Below, in pieces: positions 7,933-18,365 of a DNA stretch of 23,206 nt. How positions within the stretch are numbered: position 1 is the first letter of the stretch; each line of letters begins with the position of its first letter. A model generated the notes under the pieces. That model saw nothing but the letters and a program-made list of their open reading frames with translations, was not told the origin of the DNA and did not search any database. The stretch spans positions 1 through 23,206 of the forward strand of contig JWZX01002651.1 of the NCBI GenBank assembly GCA_001275005.1. The letters run 5' to 3'. The stretch is from Chrysochromulina tobinii. Taxonomy: Eukaryota > Haptophyta > Prymnesiales > Chrysochromulinaceae. The position numbers and the translations under genes were made by a program.

Positions 7933-9522
7933 ATGAGCAGCCAGTTGTGGCAGGACCTCAAGGGCTGGGGCCCGATGCCCGCAGCTCTAGTGCTCCTCAT
8001 TCCGCGGCTAGCGATCGGCTACGTGGTCGTGGGGGCGGCGATGATCGCTCGCGGGATCGCACGGCTCTTCGGCGCGGCATCGTCGTACGAGCCCAAGGCC
8101 AACCTGCGCATCCTCATCGTTACCGACTACATGCCGCCACAGACCCACGGCATCGCCTTCCGCTTCCGGCAGTACGTCGACTTCATGCGGCGCGACGGCC
8201 ACGAGGTCCACGTCTTCTGCACCTCGTCGGTGCGCGAGGTCGAGACGTCCTTCGACCACCCGAACCTGCCGTGCATCTGCAACCCGTACAACATGAAGAA
8301 CAAGATGGCGTACAATGCGGGCGTCAAGCTCGCCTGGTACCTGAGCGCTAAGCAGTGGGACCTCGTGCACATCGTGTGCCCGTCCAACATCTGCTGGGCC
8401 ATCCTGCCGGTGACGGCGTGGCGGCGCATCCCCTGCTACGTGAGCCACCACGTCGACATGGAGTACTACATCTACGAGTACGTCAAGGCGCGCGCGCTCG
8501 CGAACTTTGGCTGGTGCATGTATTGGCTCATCACCAAGCTGCCGTGCAAGCTCTTGGCGCAGTGCAACGCGGCGCCGACGCTCACCTTCCTCGACCAGCA
8601 CATCTGCAAGGAGGATGGATACCTGCAAGGGGCGCGGCACCGCATCCCGTCGGGCGTGGCCGACGAGCGCTTCACGCTCGACTCGGACGACCCCGACAAG
8701 CAACGTGCCGCCGAGCGCGCCGCGCTCCTCGAGCGCTGCGGCCTCGGGCGCGCGGGTGAGGAGCCGGCGTGTGTCCTGCTCATGGTGCAGCGCCTCGCGC
8801 CCGAAAAAGGAACGATGCACGCACTCGAGGCGCTCGCGGCGCTCCAGGGCGGCGGCGCCGTCGCTCGCGGGAGCACTACCAGCGGCAAGCTCTCGCTGGA
8901 CGGCACGCGGCAGGTGCATCTGCTCGTGTGCGGTGACGGGCCGTCCATGAAGAGCCTGCAACAGTACGCTGAGAAGCATCAGCTGCCGGTCAGCTTCCTG
9001 GGCAACGTGCCCAACACGCAGCTGCCGCCGCTCTACCGCGCCGCCGACGTCTTCGTCACCTGCTCCACCTCGGAGACGTACGGCCTCACCGTGCTCGAGG
9101 CTCTCGCCTGTGGAACTCCCGCGGTGTTGCCGCACTGTGGGGTCTTCGACGAGCTATGGGCGTCGGCGACGGCCACATGGCGCGTGCCCGACGCGTGGAT
9201 CTACGACGAGGGCAATGCCGAGGGGCTGCTGCACGCGATGCGCGACGCGGCGAGCCCGGCGGCCAAGGCACGCCTGCAGCGTGAGCCAGTCAAGGCCTCC
9301 TGGCGCGATGCGACCAATGAGCTCGTTCGCCAGTACAAGGAGACCATCCACGCAAACCTTCCGAACCGGCAGGTGCGGGCCACCATCATGGGGGCACTCG
9401 ACAGCCTGCTGCGCGCCATCCTGGGCACGCTGTGCGCCTACTGGGTCGTGCGCTCCTACACGAAGCGCTCCTTCAAGATCGGCGTCTACCTCCTCGATAA
9501 CTACGTCCTCGAGTACCTGTAA
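7933..9522 (+). CDS. GT4-family glycosyltransferase, SQD2-like
   Basis: A GT-B fold, retaining glycosyltransferase of family 4; the closest resemblance I can place is to sulfoquinovosyltransferase SQD2 of plastid sulfolipid synthesis. The frame is open upstream to 7456, but the ATG at 7933 (A at -3) starts the first plausible protein, 529 residues. Seen: a hydrophobic N-terminal segment (about 15-48); the Rossmann start NLRILIVTDYMPPQTHGIA with RFRQYVDFMRRDGHEV (57 onward); YVSHHVDMEYYIYEY, similar to the SQD2 block around its SYHTHVP motif; the C-terminal nucleotide-sugar domain with LLMVQRLAPEKG and the EX7E motif SETYGLTVLEA (Glu381 and Glu389); and a C-terminal hydrophobic stretch ILGTLCAYWVV. 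Membrane-attached glycolipid synthesis is likely; the exact sugar and acceptor are uncertain. No intron is needed. Confidence 0.75.
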   Translation: MSSQLWQDLKGWGPMPAALVLLIPRLAIGYVVVGAAMIARGIARLFGAASSYEPKANLRILIVTDYMPPQTHGIAFRFRQYVDFMRRDGHEVHVFCTSSVREVETSFDHPNLPCICNPYNMKNKMAYNAGVKLAWYLSAKQWDLVHIVCPSNICWAILPVTAWRRIPCYVSHHVDMEYYIYEYVKARALANFGWCMYWLITKLPCKLLAQCNAAPTLTFLDQHICKEDGYLQGARHRIPSGVADERFTLDSDDPDKQRAAERAALLERCGLGRAGEEPACVLLMVQRLAPEKGTMHALEALAALQGGGAVARGSTTSGKLSLDGTRQVHLLVCGDGPSMKSLQQYAEKHQLPVSFLGNVPNTQLPPLYRAADVFVTCSTSETYGLTVLEALACGTPAVLPHCGVFDELWASATATWRVPDAWIYDEGNAEGLLHAMRDAASPAAKARLQREPVKASWRDATNELVRQYKETIHANLPNRQVRATIMGALDSLLRAILGTLCAYWVVRSYTKRSFKIGVYLLDNYVLEYL

Positions 9523-10412
9523 CCTTCACCTGTAGGCTGCGGGCGAGCGAGCCAGGAGCGAGGCCACGGAACACTTGCGCACGCGCGCGGCGCGCCGCCG
9601 GGCTAGCACGCGTCCCCGCATGGAGCGCCCCGTGTCACACGGGGGGCGTGCGATCGGCGAGGTACCTTGCATGTGGCGGCACAGAAGTCCGAAGCCGATG
9701 AGCGACGGTACACGGTTGCTTCGTCACGAAATGCAAATCCGTCAATCGACACACGACAGTTCCGGGCGTGTTGATGGTTCATGAATTCCTGGCTGGCCAC
9801 GCTAACTTGGTACGTGCGGCAGTGCCGAGTACGGTCGTGGAAGATCCGGTTTACGCAAGTCGAGTTTTAACGCTCTTCACCACTCAAAGAACTGTTGAGG
9901 AGTTATTACGAACGCGGATACGAGCGGGATAGGCGATAGCGGATAGATTGACGCTTATTCCGACCCCGCACCGCCCGGACACGACCCTGATCCCTGTTTG
10001 GACTTTGGAGGTGACGCGCCGTGGCCGGGCGGCCCCCGGGCGCGCAATACTTCGGGCAATATCACGGGGGACCGAGGCACAGCGACGAGGGGCCGGAGGG
10101 CGAATCACACGTTGCGCACCCGCACGGTGACGGTCTCGAGCGATATTATTGAGGGGAGCGGACCCACGGCACAGTCACGTGAGTCGCCCATATTGGTGGT
10201 TGCATGCATGCTCTCCGGGCAAGGTGGGCGCCATGGTGGGCGCGATTGAGGGCGCGAGCCTCGCATGGTCAGCGGCGCCTGGGCGCCTCCGGCCGCTGAC
10301 CTCGCAATGGCGCCTATGCCTCCTGCCCGCCTCCCCTCCCCCAACCTTCGCCTTCGCCCCCCCAAAACGAGGGGAGGGCGGACTGGGCGGCGCCCGATGC
10401 AGCGCGCGATGC
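9523..10412. other. Convergent intergenic region, no gene seen
   Basis: About 890 bp between two convergent genes. It has only short, unremarkable reading frames. It holds a 7-bp perfect hairpin at 9628-9644 (CCCCGTG, loop TCA, CACGGGG), a TGCATGCATGC run near 10200, and a C-rich stretch near 10330-10375. Presumably it contains two 3' UTRs; no RNA gene was recognised. Confidence 0.5.
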
Positions 10413-12623
10413 TCAGAGCTTCAACAGCGACTCGAGGAGCGTCGCCGGCCCTTCGGAGGGCTTAAAGAGGCCCTTGAGCACCCGGATCTCGCTCCCGAGC
10501 TCCATAGCGACCTCCATCAGACCACGCTCAGCAGAGGCGGCGGAGGCGGGCGCGCGCTCGGTCGCGGCACCCGCGGCGGCGCGCGACGAGTTCGGGCGAA
10601 GGAGCGGTGGCGAGAGGTTTGCGGCCAGTCCCCCGGATGCCACCTGACGCGTGAGTCGGATGGCTCCATGTCGGATCGCCTCCGCAGACTTGGAGCGTAT
10701 GAGGCCCGGCTTGAGCGCCTCGGCTGAGTACGAGCGCACGAGCCCCTTGACGTCCGTCGTGATGTCCGTCCGCCCACCGGCCTGACGCAAGATCGCCGCC
10801 TGGCGCACTGAGGCGGCCGAGGATGGCGCCGCGACGTACTGGGCGTTGGCCGCGCTGTACTGGGCGTTGGCCGGCCGTGCGCTGCCCGCGCTGTACTGGG
10901 CACGATGGCCGTCGGTCGCGCTGTACTGGGCGCTGCCAAGAGTAGCCATGTCGGAGGATGCATTCGCCGTGCTCACGCTCGGCGCGGCTGCGCTCCTGCC
11001 GCCGCCGCCGCCCAGTACAGCGCCGGATCGGAATGCTGCGGGGGCACGATGAACAGGCGTCTGCAGCTCGCTGGCCCTGCTGCTGCTGAGCGGCGCGGTA
11101 CTGGGCGGCGCAGCGGGTGGCGCGTCGCCCGCGACGGCGCCGTTCGTCGGCAGTGGCGTCTGGCCGTTGGGGCCTGGCGTGCCGCGCTGCGCTCGTGACA
11201 GCGCGCGATTGAGCGCCATCGTCGCCTCTTTGCTCGCAACCGCCGCGGCGAGGGCGAGCTTCTGTTCGCGAAGCTTCTTCTCGTCGGCGCCGTCGGACTC
11301 GTCCAAGTCGGCCGAGATCTCGATCTGCGAGATCTCGATCTGGCGACTCTCGAGCCTGCCGCCGAGCTTGGCAGCCGCAGCGACGGCCTTTCCGAGCTCC
11401 AGAGCCGCCTGCACCCTCGCTGACGGCGGAGGTACGCCATAGCTCAGCGGGGACGGGTCCGCTCGGGGTGTCGCTGACGCTGCAACTGCCGCACTGCTGC
11501 CGGCGCCGTCCAAGCAGCCGGTCACTCGCGGCGTGCTGCCGGCACTGCCACCGCCGCCGCCGTTGCCCGCCCGGCTCACGTTGCCGCTCGCGGCGGCACG
11601 CTTGCTCGCTGACGTCGCGTAAGGGGAGGCCGACTGCCAGCCACCACCGACGACGGCCTGGGGCACGAACTGCATCGAGGCGGTCGCCTGCGAGCGGAGC
11701 AGGCTCGCGTCGAGCGCGGCCGTTGCGCCGCCGCGCCGCGCGCCCGGGAGCGCGGGCACGAGCCCCGTCGCATCGAGCATCTGTCGCCCCGGCATGAAGT
11801 TGGAGCCCGCGGATGCCGCCGGCGCTTGTGGCAGCAGCGTGAGTGCGGGGCTCGGCGGCGGCTTGGCCTCGGATTGGGCGTAGCGCGTGTGCCGGCGGCT
11901 CGCGGCCGCCACCGCGTTGTCGCGCGACGTCGGCCGGGTCGCGGCCGCCTGGCGCTGCGCCGACGAGCGCGGCATCTTCTGGCCATCGAGTATCAAAAGG
12001 CCCGGGAGGATCGATGCAAGAGATGGGCGATAGCTCGGCTGCTTGGCGACGGGGTTGCCGCCGAGCGAGAGCGTGCGCAGGCTGGTGTTCATGGACAGCA
12101 GACGCAGCTCCGACGTCTTCTCGACGTAATTGAACCGCGCGTCGCACAGCTCGAGACGACCGAGGCCGGCAAGCCCGATGAGCGACGAGATCCGATTGCC
12201 ACCCGCGAGCAGCACCTGCAGCTGGGTGATCTGCTCGAGCGGCTGGAGCGACGTGAGCAGGTTGTACGAGAGGTTGAGCTCAAGCAGCCCGCCGCCCCAG
12301 CTCCCGATCCCCTCGATGCCCTCGAGCCGATTGTATGCCACGTTGAGGTGCAACAGCGTGGGCGGCAATCCCACCAGCTGCTCGACGTTGTTGTGAGACA
12401 CGTCGAGCGACAGCAGGCGGCTGTAAGGCCGGAGTAGCTCGATGCTCTCGAGCTCATTCTCGGCGAGGTCCAGGTGGCCAACAGCTTGGGGCGAGACCGC
12501 TGTCTCGCCCGCGTCGAGTGCATCAGCCACCGCCTTCATACTCGCCAGCTGGCACGCGCGGAAGGAGATGGAGAGGCCCTTCTCCTGCCAGCGCGGTGAG
12601 GTGCCCGTCATCGCGGTCGACAT
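10413..12623 (-). CDS. SDS22-like leucine-rich-repeat protein with long disordered tail
   Basis: The frame is open to 12677, but that codon is GTG; the first ATG at 12623 gives 736 residues. Seen: about six leucine-rich repeats at 48-200, such as LDLAENELESIELL, LLSLDVSHNNVEQL, LLHLNVAYNRLEGIEGI and LLELNLSYNLLTSL, ending in the LGGNP...YRPSLASILPGLLILDG cap found in SDS22-type and ciliary/centrosomal LRR proteins. The rest is Ala/Ser/Gly-rich and probably disordered, with a charged helix-prone segment (about 440-480) and a short AQYSA repeat cluster. The C terminus is again helix-prone. LRRs of this kind are protein-binding scaffolds; a basal body, axoneme or phosphatase-regulatory role is inference. 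No catalytic domain is seen. First of three consecutive minus-strand genes. Confidence 0.7.
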   Translation of the reverse strand: MSTAMTGTSPRWQEKGLSISFRACQLASMKAVADALDAGETAVSPQAVGHLDLAENELESIELLRPYSRLLSLDVSHNNVEQLVGLPPTLLHLNVAYNRLEGIEGIGSWGGGLLELNLSYNLLTSLQPLEQITQLQVLLAGGNRISSLIGLAGLGRLELCDARFNYVEKTSELRLLSMNTSLRTLSLGGNPVAKQPSYRPSLASILPGLLILDGQKMPRSSAQRQAAATRPTSRDNAVAAASRRHTRYAQSEAKPPPSPALTLLPQAPAASAGSNFMPGRQMLDATGLVPALPGARRGGATAALDASLLRSQATASMQFVPQAVVGGGWQSASPYATSASKRAAASGNVSRAGNGGGGGSAGSTPRVTGCLDGAGSSAAVAASATPRADPSPLSYGVPPPSARVQAALELGKAVAAAAKLGGRLESRQIEISQIEISADLDESDGADEKKLREQKLALAAAVASKEATMALNRALSRAQRGTPGPNGQTPLPTNGAVAGDAPPAAPPSTAPLSSSRASELQTPVHRAPAAFRSGAVLGGGGGRSAAAPSVSTANASSDMATLGSAQYSATDGHRAQYSAGSARPANAQYSAANAQYVAAPSSAASVRQAAILRQAGGRTDITTDVKGLVRSYSAEALKPGLIRSKSAEAIRHGAIRLTRQVASGGLAANLSPPLLRPNSSRAAAGAATERAPASAASAERGLMEVAMELGSEIRVLKGLFKPSEGPATLLESLLKL
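10833..10935 (-). repeat. Degenerate AQYSA-coding repeats in the LRR protein
   Basis: Four or five imperfect units encode AQYSA or AQYVA, separated by short linkers (SATDGHR, GSARPAN). In DNA the shared core is GCCCAGTACAGCGC. The units are in frame and probably lie in a disordered region. Confidence 0.6.
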
Positions 12624-13172
12624 GACTGTTGCCCGAGGTGGCGGCACAGGTCGGTCTCCAGGTGGATGCGCCGCCACTGAAGCACCGTCAATGCACGCTG
12701 TCTCTCCAGACCTTGAAGATGAGGAGGGTTCGGGTTTGAGCTGCTGCTGCTGCTGAAACTATAAACATTGGCTGTGAAACACACAACGCGCGCGCGCGCG
12801 CGCTCTCCGGACCCCCAAGCACGGGGGCCGTTTTTGAGTGCAATCGCAATCGATTTCTTTCTCCGTCACACCCTTGGTCTCGACCCGTCGTCCTCTTCGC
12901 AAATCCAAAACCAAATGCAGGTCGAGGAGCCTTGAACGTTGAAGTGCAGACGCTCACAGGCATTCGCTCGCGACGGCGTCCCGAAACGTTCGAAAAAACC
13001 TCTCGCGGTCTCCCCCCGGGTGTACAATACCCCCGGGGGTGTATGGGTGCCACACAAAGGGCTCGAAGCCAGTGCCGGAGGGTCATGATACAATGATCGT
13101 CATGATTGTACCATACACATGCACACACGAGCAGTCGAGCACATGCTCACAAGAGCTGGTCAAAGTTGAGCT
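12624..13172. other. Intergenic region with simple repeats and palindromes
   Basis: About 550 bp between two minus-strand genes, with no gene seen. It contains a (CTG)n run near 12741-12755, a (CG)8 run at 12787-12802, a perfect 12-bp palindrome ACCCCCGGGGGT at 13029-13040 with a related CCCCCCGGGTGTA just before it, and a palindrome-rich TCATGATACAATGATC segment near 13084. It should hold the promoter of the LRR gene and the 3' UTR of the glutamine-rich gene. Confidence 0.5.
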
Positions 13173-14359
13173 CTACAATGTATTGCGCCGTGGGTTGGGT
13201 TTCGTCGGCATCTCGACGTCCTCCCCCAGGCTCGGCAGGCTCGGGAGTTCGCTCACGGCCGGCACCACGGGCACACCATAGGCCGCCGACAGCGGCTCGA
13301 TCGCCGTCGGCGCACCTATCACCGTCAGGCCTATCACCGCCCCGTCGGTGGGCCAACGCGACGGACTCTGTGGGTCAGACGGACGCCCCGCCGCGCCCAC
13401 CGCGCCCGCCGCGCCCGCCTCGGCGCCATCGGCCGCTTGTTGCTGCTGCGCCTGACGCTCCTCCTCGCCTCCTTCATGTCCTTCATGTCCTTCATGGCTC
13501 TTCCTTTCCTCACTCCGCTTCTTCGCTTTCCTAGCGGCGCGCTCCTCGGCCTCCGCTCGTTTAAGGAGTAACATCGCAGCTTCATCCTCAATCGCCTCAC
13601 GCGCCTCCATCGAGGCGGTGCGACGATGCCCCGGCGGAGATGCGGCTGAGGGGGGTGCTGAGGGGCTACCCGACGTCCACGCCACTGCTGCCGCCTGCTG
13701 CACCACCGCAGGAATAGCTGCGTCATGCGGCTGCGGCTGCGGCTGCGGCTGCGGCTGCGGCTGCTGCTGCGCCTGCTGCTGCGCCTGCTGCTGCGCCTGT
13801 GCCTGCTGCAGGGCTGCGGCTTCAGCGGCCGCAGCATCGGCAGCATCGGCAGCATCGGCGGCTGCGGCTGCCTCCATGGCATCGGCGCGAGCAGCCGAAT
13901 CCTGCTGCACTTGCCACTGAGCTGCGACCGCGGACATCTCGGCATGCGCCGCCTGCTGCTGCTGTGCCGCTTCGGCTTGCCAGTGCGCTTGAACCGCCGC
14001 AGCAGCCTGTTGCTGCTGCTGCTGCGCATACAGCTGCGCCATCGCCGCTTCCTGCTGATGCACGGCTGCTTGCTGCTGAGCCTGCCACTGCGCGTCTGCT
14101 TGCGTCTGCTGCTGCGCTTGCAGCTGCGCCTGCGCCTGCGCCTGCGCCTGCGCCTGCGCCAGCTGCTGCGCCTGCAGCTGCGCCATCGCCGCTTCCTGCT
14201 GCTGCACGGCTGCTTGCTGCTGTACAGCTGCATGCACTTGCCAGTGCGCCGCCGCGTACACCGCATCATGCTGCTGAGCTGCGATCGCGGACATCTCGGC
14301 ATGTGCCGCCTGCTGCTGCTGTACCGCTTCGGCTTGCCAGTGCGCTTGAACCGCCGCAG

Positions 14360-14418
<59 letters not shown>

Positions 14419-16152
14419 GCATACAGCTGCGCCATCGCCGCTTCCTGCTGCTGAGCCTGCCACTGCGCTTGAGCTTGCGCGTCTGCTTGCGTCTGCGTCT
14501 GCTGCTGCGTCTGCTGCTGCACCTGCTGCTGTACCTGCTGCTGAGCCTGCTGCTGAGCCTGCTGCTGCTGCTGTGCCTGCTGCTGCTGCTGTGCCTGCTG
14601 CTGCTGCTGTGCCTGCTGCTGCTGTGCCTGCTGCTGTGCCTGCTGCTGTGCCTGCTGCTGTGCCTGCTGCTGCTGATGCGCCTGCTGCTGCGCCTGCTGC
14701 TGCGCTTGCTGCTGCATCGTTGCCGCTATCGCTGCGTCCTGTTGTCCGGTCACCAAGCCGTTTGTCGGCGCGTAGGCGCCGGCGCCCATCGGCACGCCTT
14801 GTTGCAGCATCGGTTGCATCGGCTGCTGTGGCGGCTGCGACTGATTTGGTTGGGACGGCTGCCACTGCTGAGTCGACTCCTGCGGCGGTGAGTGCTGCGG
14901 CGGTGGCTGTTGCGGTTGCGGTTGCGGCGCAGACGGTTGTGGTGGCGGCTGCTGCCAAAGCTGAGTTGCCTCCTGCGGTGGATGCTGAGCTTGTTGGGGC
15001 GGCATCTGTTGTGGCTGCTGGGCGTTGTGTTGGGCGTTCGGCAGTTCGACGCGGAACGTCTGCCCAGCTGTCAGCCCTGACGGCACCATCACCTGCATGG
15101 GCCCCGCGGGCGTATGTAGCTGGATGTACTGGCCACCTTGGCTGCCCTCAGGCACTGTGCACTCGTACGCCGTGTAGGCTGGGCCCTGACCTTGCGCTTG
15201 TGCCGGCGGCGGCTGCACGGATGCCACCATCGACGCATTCTGCTGCTGCAGCTGCTGCTGTTGTGCCTGCGCCTGCGCCTGCGCCTGTGCCTGCGCCTGT
15301 GCCTGCGCCTGTGCCTGCGCCTGCGCCTGTGCCTGTTGCTGCTGCTGTTGCTTTTGCTGTTCCTGCACTTGCTGCTCCTGCGCCTGCTGCTGCTGCTGCC
15401 ATTGCTGCAGAAGCAGTTGCTGTTGCTGCTGTTGCTGCTGTTGCTGCTGTTGCTGCTGTTGCTGCTGTTGCTGCTGTTGCTGATGCGGTGGAGGCTGCTG
15501 CTGCTGCTGCAGCAGAAACAAAAACTGCTGCTGCTGCGCCTGCTGCTGCGCCTGCTGCTGCGCCTGCTGCTGCGCCTGCTGCTGCGCCTGCTGCTGCGCC
15601 TGCTGCTGCTCCTGCCTCTGATGCTCCTGCGCTTGTTGCTCCAGCGCCTGCTGCTGCCATTGCTGCCGAAGCAGTTGCTGTTGCTGCTGCGGTGGCGGCT
15701 GCTGCTGCTGCTGCTGCTGTGCCAGGGCAGGGGGCTCAAACGGCTGTGGGGGCGGCGTCGCAGTTGCTGGCGGCTGCGCTGCGCTTGCGCGCGTTTGCAT
15801 CGGAACGTTGACGCTGAAGTGTTCGCCAGCGTGGAGCCCCGGCGGCACGATGAACTGCATGGTCATCCCTGAGGGCGTACTCAGCTGGATGGCCTGCCCG
15901 CCATCGACCCCATCGGGGACCACCATGTCCATCGCGAAGGACGGGCTCGCGGCCTGCGGAAGCACAAGCATACTGGTTGAGGGTTGGCAGCTAGCGTAGG
16001 GCGTGGGCGCCGCGAACGATGGCGCGGCGGCCTGCGAGGGCTGTGGATGCTGCTGCTGCTGCTGCTGATGCTGTTGCTGTTGCTGAGCCTGCTGCTGTGC
16101 CTGCCACTGCGCCTGCTGCTGCGCTTGCTGCTGTTGGGCCTGGTGTTGTGCG

Positions 16153-16197
<45 letters not shown>

Positions 16198-16946
16198 GCC
16201 GCTGCTGCCAGTGCCGCATCGTTCTGCTGCTGCGCTTGTTGCTGCACCTGCTGTTGGGCTTGCTGCTGCGCATGCTGCAGCTGCTGCTGTGCCGCCGCGG
16301 CTGCGGCAAGAGCCGCGTCTTGCTGCTGCTGCAATGCTGCCATTGCCGCATCGTGCTGCTGCTGCGCTTGCTGCTGCTGAGCTTGCTGCTGAGCTTGCCA
16401 CTGTGCTACAGCTAGCGCGTCAGGCTGCGCTTGCTGTTGCGCTTGCTGCTGCTGCTGCTGCTGCGCTTGCTGCTGCTGCTGCTGAGCTTGTTGCTGAGCC
16501 TGCCATTGTGCTACAGCTTGCGCGTCCGGCTGCGCTTGCTGCTGCGCTTGCTGCTGCGCTTGCTGCTGCGCTTGCTGCTGCGCTTGCTGCTGCTGCTGCT
16601 GCGCTTGCTGCTGAGCTTGCTGCTGCGCTTGCCACTGTGCTACAGCCTGCGCGTCTGGCTGCGTCTGCTGCTGCGCTTGCTGCTGCTGCTGAGCTTGCCA
16701 CTGTGCTACAGCCTGCACTTTTGCTTGCGTCTGCTGTTGTGCCTGCTGTTGTGCCTGCTGCTGTGCTTGCTGTTGTGCCTGCTGCTGCTGTGCCTGCTGC
16801 TGTGCCTGCTGCTGTGCCTGCTGCTGTGCCTGCTGCTGCTGTGCCTGCTGCTGCTGCTGCTGCTGCTGCTGTGCCTGTTGCTGTGCCTGCTGCTGAGCCT
16901 GCTGCTGAGCCTGCTGTTGTGCTTGCTGCTGAGCCTGCTGTTGTGC

Positions 16947-17007
<61 letters not shown>

Positions 17008-18365
17008 GCCTGCTGCTGCTGTGCCTGCTGCTGCTGTTGCTGCGCGTAAAAATGAGCGTCTGCCGGCGCCCCCCCATGACTGGCCGGCACGGCGCCGACG
17101 ACCGTGGAGCTCAAAGCTGGCGCCGGCGGCGCGGCGCCATAATATGGGGGGGCTAGACGGGGGCGAGAAGAAGGGGGAGAGGCGGGGGTCGAGGCGGAGA
17201 CGGTTGGGAGAGGCATTGGCGGCATCACGCTCCCAGCGAGCGAGCGCTGCCAGCTCGCTTCCCGCTTATTGGCCTCCGCCTGGAATGCGGCGAGCAGCTG
17301 GATGTTCTCGCGGCGCAGCGAAGCGTTCTCGGCCGAGAGGCGCGCCAGCTGCTCGTGCACACGGCGCAGACGCTCCTCCACCGGAGCAGTTTCGTCATCC
17401 TCGTGGGGGGACTCGCGGGCGCTGTCGCGGGCGCTGTCGGCGGCGCCAGCTCTGCTGCAGCTGCTCCCCATCGAGATAGCCGTCGTCGTCGTGGGCGCAC
17501 TTGGATCACCGACGAGCGCGCGCAGCATCTGCTGCTGGGCCGTCCACTCGGTCGTGAGCAGAGTGATGCGATGCTTGAGCGCCGGCAGCTCGTACGAGAT
17601 CGCCGTGGTGCCGTTGGGCGCGAGCGCGGTATTGGGCGCGCGCTCGGGTACCATAGCCAGTTGAAGATTGAGTTGCCCCCCACCGCCGTGTTGAGCTGGT
17701 GGGGCGCCGTGTTGAGCGACCTCGGTAGCTTGTGGGGCGTCGAAGTTCCAGCTCGGTCGGCGCGAGCGTGGCTGGGGCGGCGCCACATGTGGTTGCAATA
17801 GCGCCGCAGCTGCGAACGCTGGCGGCGGTGCCCCATGCGACGGCATGGCCGTGGGTAGCGTCGAAAGTGGCAGGGGCGTCGTCTGAGTGGGGGCTGCCGA
17901 GGGTGGAGCAGAGAGAGACGACGAGAAGCCGGAACCCACAGCGGGCGCGTGCGCCGAGGGCGCAGGTGCCACGCCCGGCCATCCAGCGGGTGCTTGCGCT
18001 ATCGACGGTCGTGCCGAGGTCGGCGGCGCCACGTGATTTATTGACCCGGCCGCCCACGGTGCCGCTGCAGTGACTCCATTTTGGAGCGGCGGCGTGCAGA
18101 GGGCGTGCGACTGGGGTGCCGTCGCCATTGGCGCGGGAGCGACGACCGGCTGCCCGTTGGCCACGGCGGGCCCGACGGCCGCTCCGGCCACTGCTGAGTA
18201 TGCTGGGGCGGACGTGTTTTGCGAGAAGCTTGGAGGGAGGGACGGCACCTCATGGCCCGAGAGCTGATGAGGCATCGCTGATGCGCCGAGCGTGGCCTCG
18301 GTGGGCGACCACCCCTGATCCGCACATCCGTTCGCCCACCTTCCTTCCGCATCCGTAGAGGTCAT
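13173..18365 (-). CDS. Giant glutamine-rich repeat protein with two VPxG modules
   Basis: Not recognised as a named family. One uninterrupted frame of 1730 residues starts at the ATG at 18365. Seen: a Pro/Ala/Ser-rich N terminus (1-250); a helix-prone stretch (about 250-283); a predicted coiled coil (about 328-376: EERLRRVHEQLARLSAEN, then LRRENIQLLAAFQAEANK); a glutamine-rich region (about 440-1550) dominated by QQA and QQQ units; two related ~40-residue modules at about 812-853 and 1066-1107, each of the form VPxG..GG..IQL.TP.G....VP.GL.AG..F.V..P; a PQ-repeat; a charged helix (RREA/EERAARKAKKRSEERK-like); and an acidic/Pro C terminus. No transmembrane segment is seen. Such proteins are often transcriptional co-regulators or condensate formers, but that is inference. 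The absence of any stop across about 3.3 kb of repeats says the frame is maintained by selection. Confidence 0.7.
15045..15170 (-). other. VPxG module 2 within the glutamine-rich protein
   Basis: Encodes TVPEGSQGGQYIQLHTPAG followed by VMVPSGLTAGQTFRVELP. About half of its positions match module 1, including every Gly and Pro of the pattern. The unique DNA here contrasts with the repeats on both sides, so it is likely a constrained functional unit. Confidence 0.6.
15792..15932 (-). other. VPxG module 1 within the glutamine-rich protein
   Basis: Encodes VVPDGVDGGQAIQLSTPSG followed by FIVPPGLHAGEHFSVNVP. It is itself two half-repeats of the pattern VPxG..xG......P, giving a short beta-rich module inside a glutamine-rich sea. 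It aligns residue for residue with module 2. Confidence 0.6.

Larger units (their letters stand above)
13732..17048 (-). repeat. CAG/CTG and CAGCAGGCN repeat domain
   Basis: More than 3 kb of coding repeats, broken by unique patches (the VPxG modules and spacers). Several unit types are visible: pure CTG tracts (on the plus strand) of 19 units at 14361-14417, 14 units at 16155-16196 and 19 units at 16950-17006; a 9-bp unit TTGCTGCTG at about 15418-15482; a 6-bp Gln-Ala unit CCTGCG/CCTGTG at about 15268-15332; a 9-bp Gln-Gln-Ala unit through most of the rest; and a 6-bp Pro-Gln unit GGCTGC at 13732-13765. Pure and interrupted tracts coexist, so both slippage and purifying interruption are at work. 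Confidence 0.9.

Noticed and set aside
9628-9644. Hairpin after the glycosyltransferase as a transcription terminator
   Set aside because: A short stem without U-tract, and intrinsic terminators of this kind are not expected for a nuclear protein gene.
13799-17479. Long plus-strand frames rich in Ala or Leu opposite the glutamine-rich gene
   Set aside because: CAG/CTG repeats are open in all frames; these poly-Ala and poly-Leu frames are mirrors of the poly-Gln gene, with no unique conserved segment.
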